A stretch of DNA of 11,283 nt from Gammaproteobacteria bacterium (lineage in GTDB: Bacteria > Pseudomonadota > Gammaproteobacteria > Acidithiobacillales > Acidithiobacillaceae): the NCBI GenBank assembly GCA_023381645.1, contig JAMCRJ010000014.1:1-11283 (forward strand), written 5' to 3'. Position 1 is the first letter of the stretch. Each line of letters starts with the position of its first letter. The notes under the pieces are model-generated. The model saw only the letters and a program-made list of their open reading frames with translations. It did no database searches and had not been told where the DNA came from. This document shows, in pieces, positions 9,818 to 11,283 of the stretch. A program made the translations under genes and the position numbers.

Positions 9818-11283
9818 CTAATGACAGGCGTTGCTCTGATGCGCGATATGGATCACCTTTGCCGCCACTTCCAGATCTATTGCGGATTCGGCAATGAATT
9901 TACCGGAATATGCCGCCTGCTCCTGCAGGAGGTCATAACAGTTGGCACCCGCTATATCCAGCAACAATGCCGGAATACCTGCCGCCCTGAACGCGTCTTC
10001 ATGCTTGATATAAAAATTATTGCAGCACATTCCGATATAGCATCGGGTATCTTGTAGCTTGAGCGTTTTCAGTGTCCGCTCCAGATGCTCAAAGTTTTTT
10101 ACGGTGGTGACCTTTAATCCCTGCCTTCCGGCCAGGTCGTATATATCACCGACGTCGCATTTTCCGCAGCGGGAGCATCCATCCTTATGCCGCCATTTGC
10201 ACCATGCCGGCTTGGCGCAGTATGGCACCAGCACCGCCTCCGCCTGCGCGGCGATTTCCATGGCGTCCATATCTCCGTCAGGGTCATGGACCATGAACGA
10301 ATTGGCTGCAGATGCCGTTATGGCAAGTTGTTGAGCAATCCTGTTGCGCTCGAACAGTCTGTGAAATAACTTGATGACATGGCCGGGACTGAATCCGGAC
10401 ATCTCCCACCGTAGATCATAAAGGAGGCTTTCCATGCGCTGTGATATTTCACTTTCCGACGCGCCGTACCATACAGACTGAATTTTTTTAAACAGGTGGT
10501 GTGGCCTGACGTAAACATTGCCACCAATTTTTGCGGAAGATATTCTGAGCTCGTCGTCCAGTGTGATGCTGCCGTGGAGTACGCCACCGGATGTCGCCAG
10601 AAAGCCACTATAAGTGCGGCCGTGATCTGGTTCAGGAAATTGCTCATGACCGCCACGCGGGCTGTGGGATACGCTGTCTATCCACGGCGTATGTACGAGG
10701 GTTTCCAAGTTGCACATTTGTGCCATGAACCGTGCCAGGGATTCCTTCAGATTTACCAGATCCGCCGCGCTCTGGTTTTGTAGCGTAGTGAAGTGGAGAC
10801 CGGCTGTATGTATGCCGTCCACTGTCAGCTTCTCTTTTGGCACGCGCAATGCGCGAAGCATCGTACTGATGTCCAAGGATCTGTATAGCGTGCCATTCGC
10901 GACGATGACATCATCTTGCATTCCGACGTAGACGCTGCCCAGCTTTCTGTTGTTTGCGTAGATATCGTTTGGTTTATGGAAATAGACATTTTCGTATCCG
11001 CTACTGCTCAGGCCGTTGCAAACCGCCATGCAAAGCCTTTCCAGCCATTGCGCCATACTGAACTCCTGCGCCTGTATGGTCAGGCTCCAGGCAACCTGGT
11101 CAGGATACAGATATGCTGTCCCGCCCCCTGTTATACGGCGGATAACCGGGATGGACCTGGCCCGACAATAAGCCGTTCGCACGGCAAAGTCCTTGTCCTC
11201 GAAGGCGCCCAGGGCCACCGCGTGGCCATTTTCATAAAAACGTAACATTGGTAGCGATTCCATGCGCGTAACGATCATCTGAT
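9818..11283 (-). CDS. Lipoate-protein ligase A fused to DUF116, 5' end probably beyond window
   Basis: At least 486 residues from ATG 11278, in three parts. Residues 1-200 resemble the ligase core: LRFYENGHAVALGAFED, RRITGGGTAYL (47-57) and NDIYANNRKLGS (104-115) with the probable catalytic Lys112, then NGTLYRSLD. Residues about 225-320 (VLHGSITLDDELRISS, GGNVYVRPHHLF) resemble the accessory C-terminal domain of LplA. Residues about 330-486 are DUF116: Cys354, Cys360, GCSRCGKC (368-374), GMCC (417-420) and GANC (447), probably binding iron-sulfur or zinc. LplA proteins attach lipoate or octanoate to lysines of carrier proteins; DUF116 has no settled role. The frame stays open past ATG 11278 to the edge, and normal LplA has about 20-25 more residues before the LRFYE strand, so the true start is likely outside. 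In sulfur oxidisers such ligases can serve LbpA of the sHdr pathway; that link is inference here. Confidence 0.88.
   Translation of the reverse strand, partial: QMIVTRMESLPMLRFYENGHAVALGAFEDKDFAVRTAYCRARSIPVIRRITGGGTAYLYPDQVAWSLTIQAQEFSMAQWLERLCMAVCNGLSSSGYENVYFHKPNDIYANNRKLGSVYVGMQDDVIVANGTLYRSLDISTMLRALRVPKEKLTVDGIHTAGLHFTTLQNQSAADLVNLKESLARFMAQMCNLETLVHTPWIDSVSHSPRGGHEQFPEPDHGRTYSGFLATSGGVLHGSITLDDELRISSAKIGGNVYVRPHHLFKKIQSVWYGASESEISQRMESLLYDLRWEMSGFSPGHVIKLFHRLFERNRIAQQLAITASAANSFMVHDPDGDMDAMEIAAQAEAVLVPYCAKPAWCKWRHKDGCSRCGKCDVGDIYDLAGRQGLKVTTVKNFEHLERTLKTLKLQDTRCYIGMCCNNFYIKHEDAFRAAGIPALLLDIAGANCYDLLQEQAAYSGKFIAESAIDLEVAAKVIHIAHQSNACH

Noticed and set aside
1..11283. CRISPR arrays, tRNA or rRNA genes, insertion sequences, toxin-antitoxin pairs
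   Set aside because: No regularly spaced repeats, no cloverleaf or rRNA signatures and no transposase or toxin-like reading frame were seen by eye on either strand.

Overview
The window reads as ordinary chromosomal DNA of a GC-rich, rod-type proteobacterium. A Tad-type pilin, a class III (anaerobic) ribonucleotide reductase, a TPR-sulfotransferase and a lipoate ligase/DUF116 fusion lie close together. This mix would fit an acidophilic or sulfur-oxidising lineage such as Acidithiobacillus or its relatives, but that placement is an inference from gene content, not from a marker gene.

Layout. Positions 1-560 (minus strand) hold the start of a prepilin peptidase and, upstream of it, a small Flp pilin: the edge of a Tad/Flp pilus locus. 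Positions 560-1440 carry no convincing gene but contain several strong stem-loops and an operator-like repeat. Positions 1443-2520 (plus) encode two low-complexity Gly/Leu/Ala proteins almost devoid of charge, separated by a strong hairpin and followed by a rho-independent terminator. Positions 2627-3282 (minus) hold a small helical protein of unknown function and a superinfection-immunity-like membrane protein. A GNAT acetyltransferase follows (3602-4078, plus), then a large TPR-sulfotransferase (4107-6395, minus) and a DUF2784 membrane protein (6496-6897, minus).

Positions 6967-9809 are the most interesting part: an anaerobic ribonucleotide reductase operon. A promoter overlaps a pair of NrdR-box-like palindromes 32 bp apart. 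Behind it come three genes: a 591-residue NrdD that stops just after its C-terminal zinc-binding Cys/His cluster; a separate 68-residue protein with its own strong ribosome binding site that carries the missing glycyl-radical segment (RVMGY); and a radical-SAM activase of the NrdG2 type, translated from 7 bases further on. The catalytic subunit and its radical-bearing glycine are thus on two polypeptides. The large chain also keeps only the first strand-turn of an ATP-cone. The natural reading is that NrdG installs the glycyl radical on the small chain, which docks on the large chain to reduce ribonucleotides without oxygen, with NrdR repressing the operon.

The window ends with a convergent gene (9818 to the right edge, minus) fusing a lipoate-protein ligase, its accessory domain and a cysteine-rich DUF116 domain. 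It is probably cut at its 5' end by the window border.
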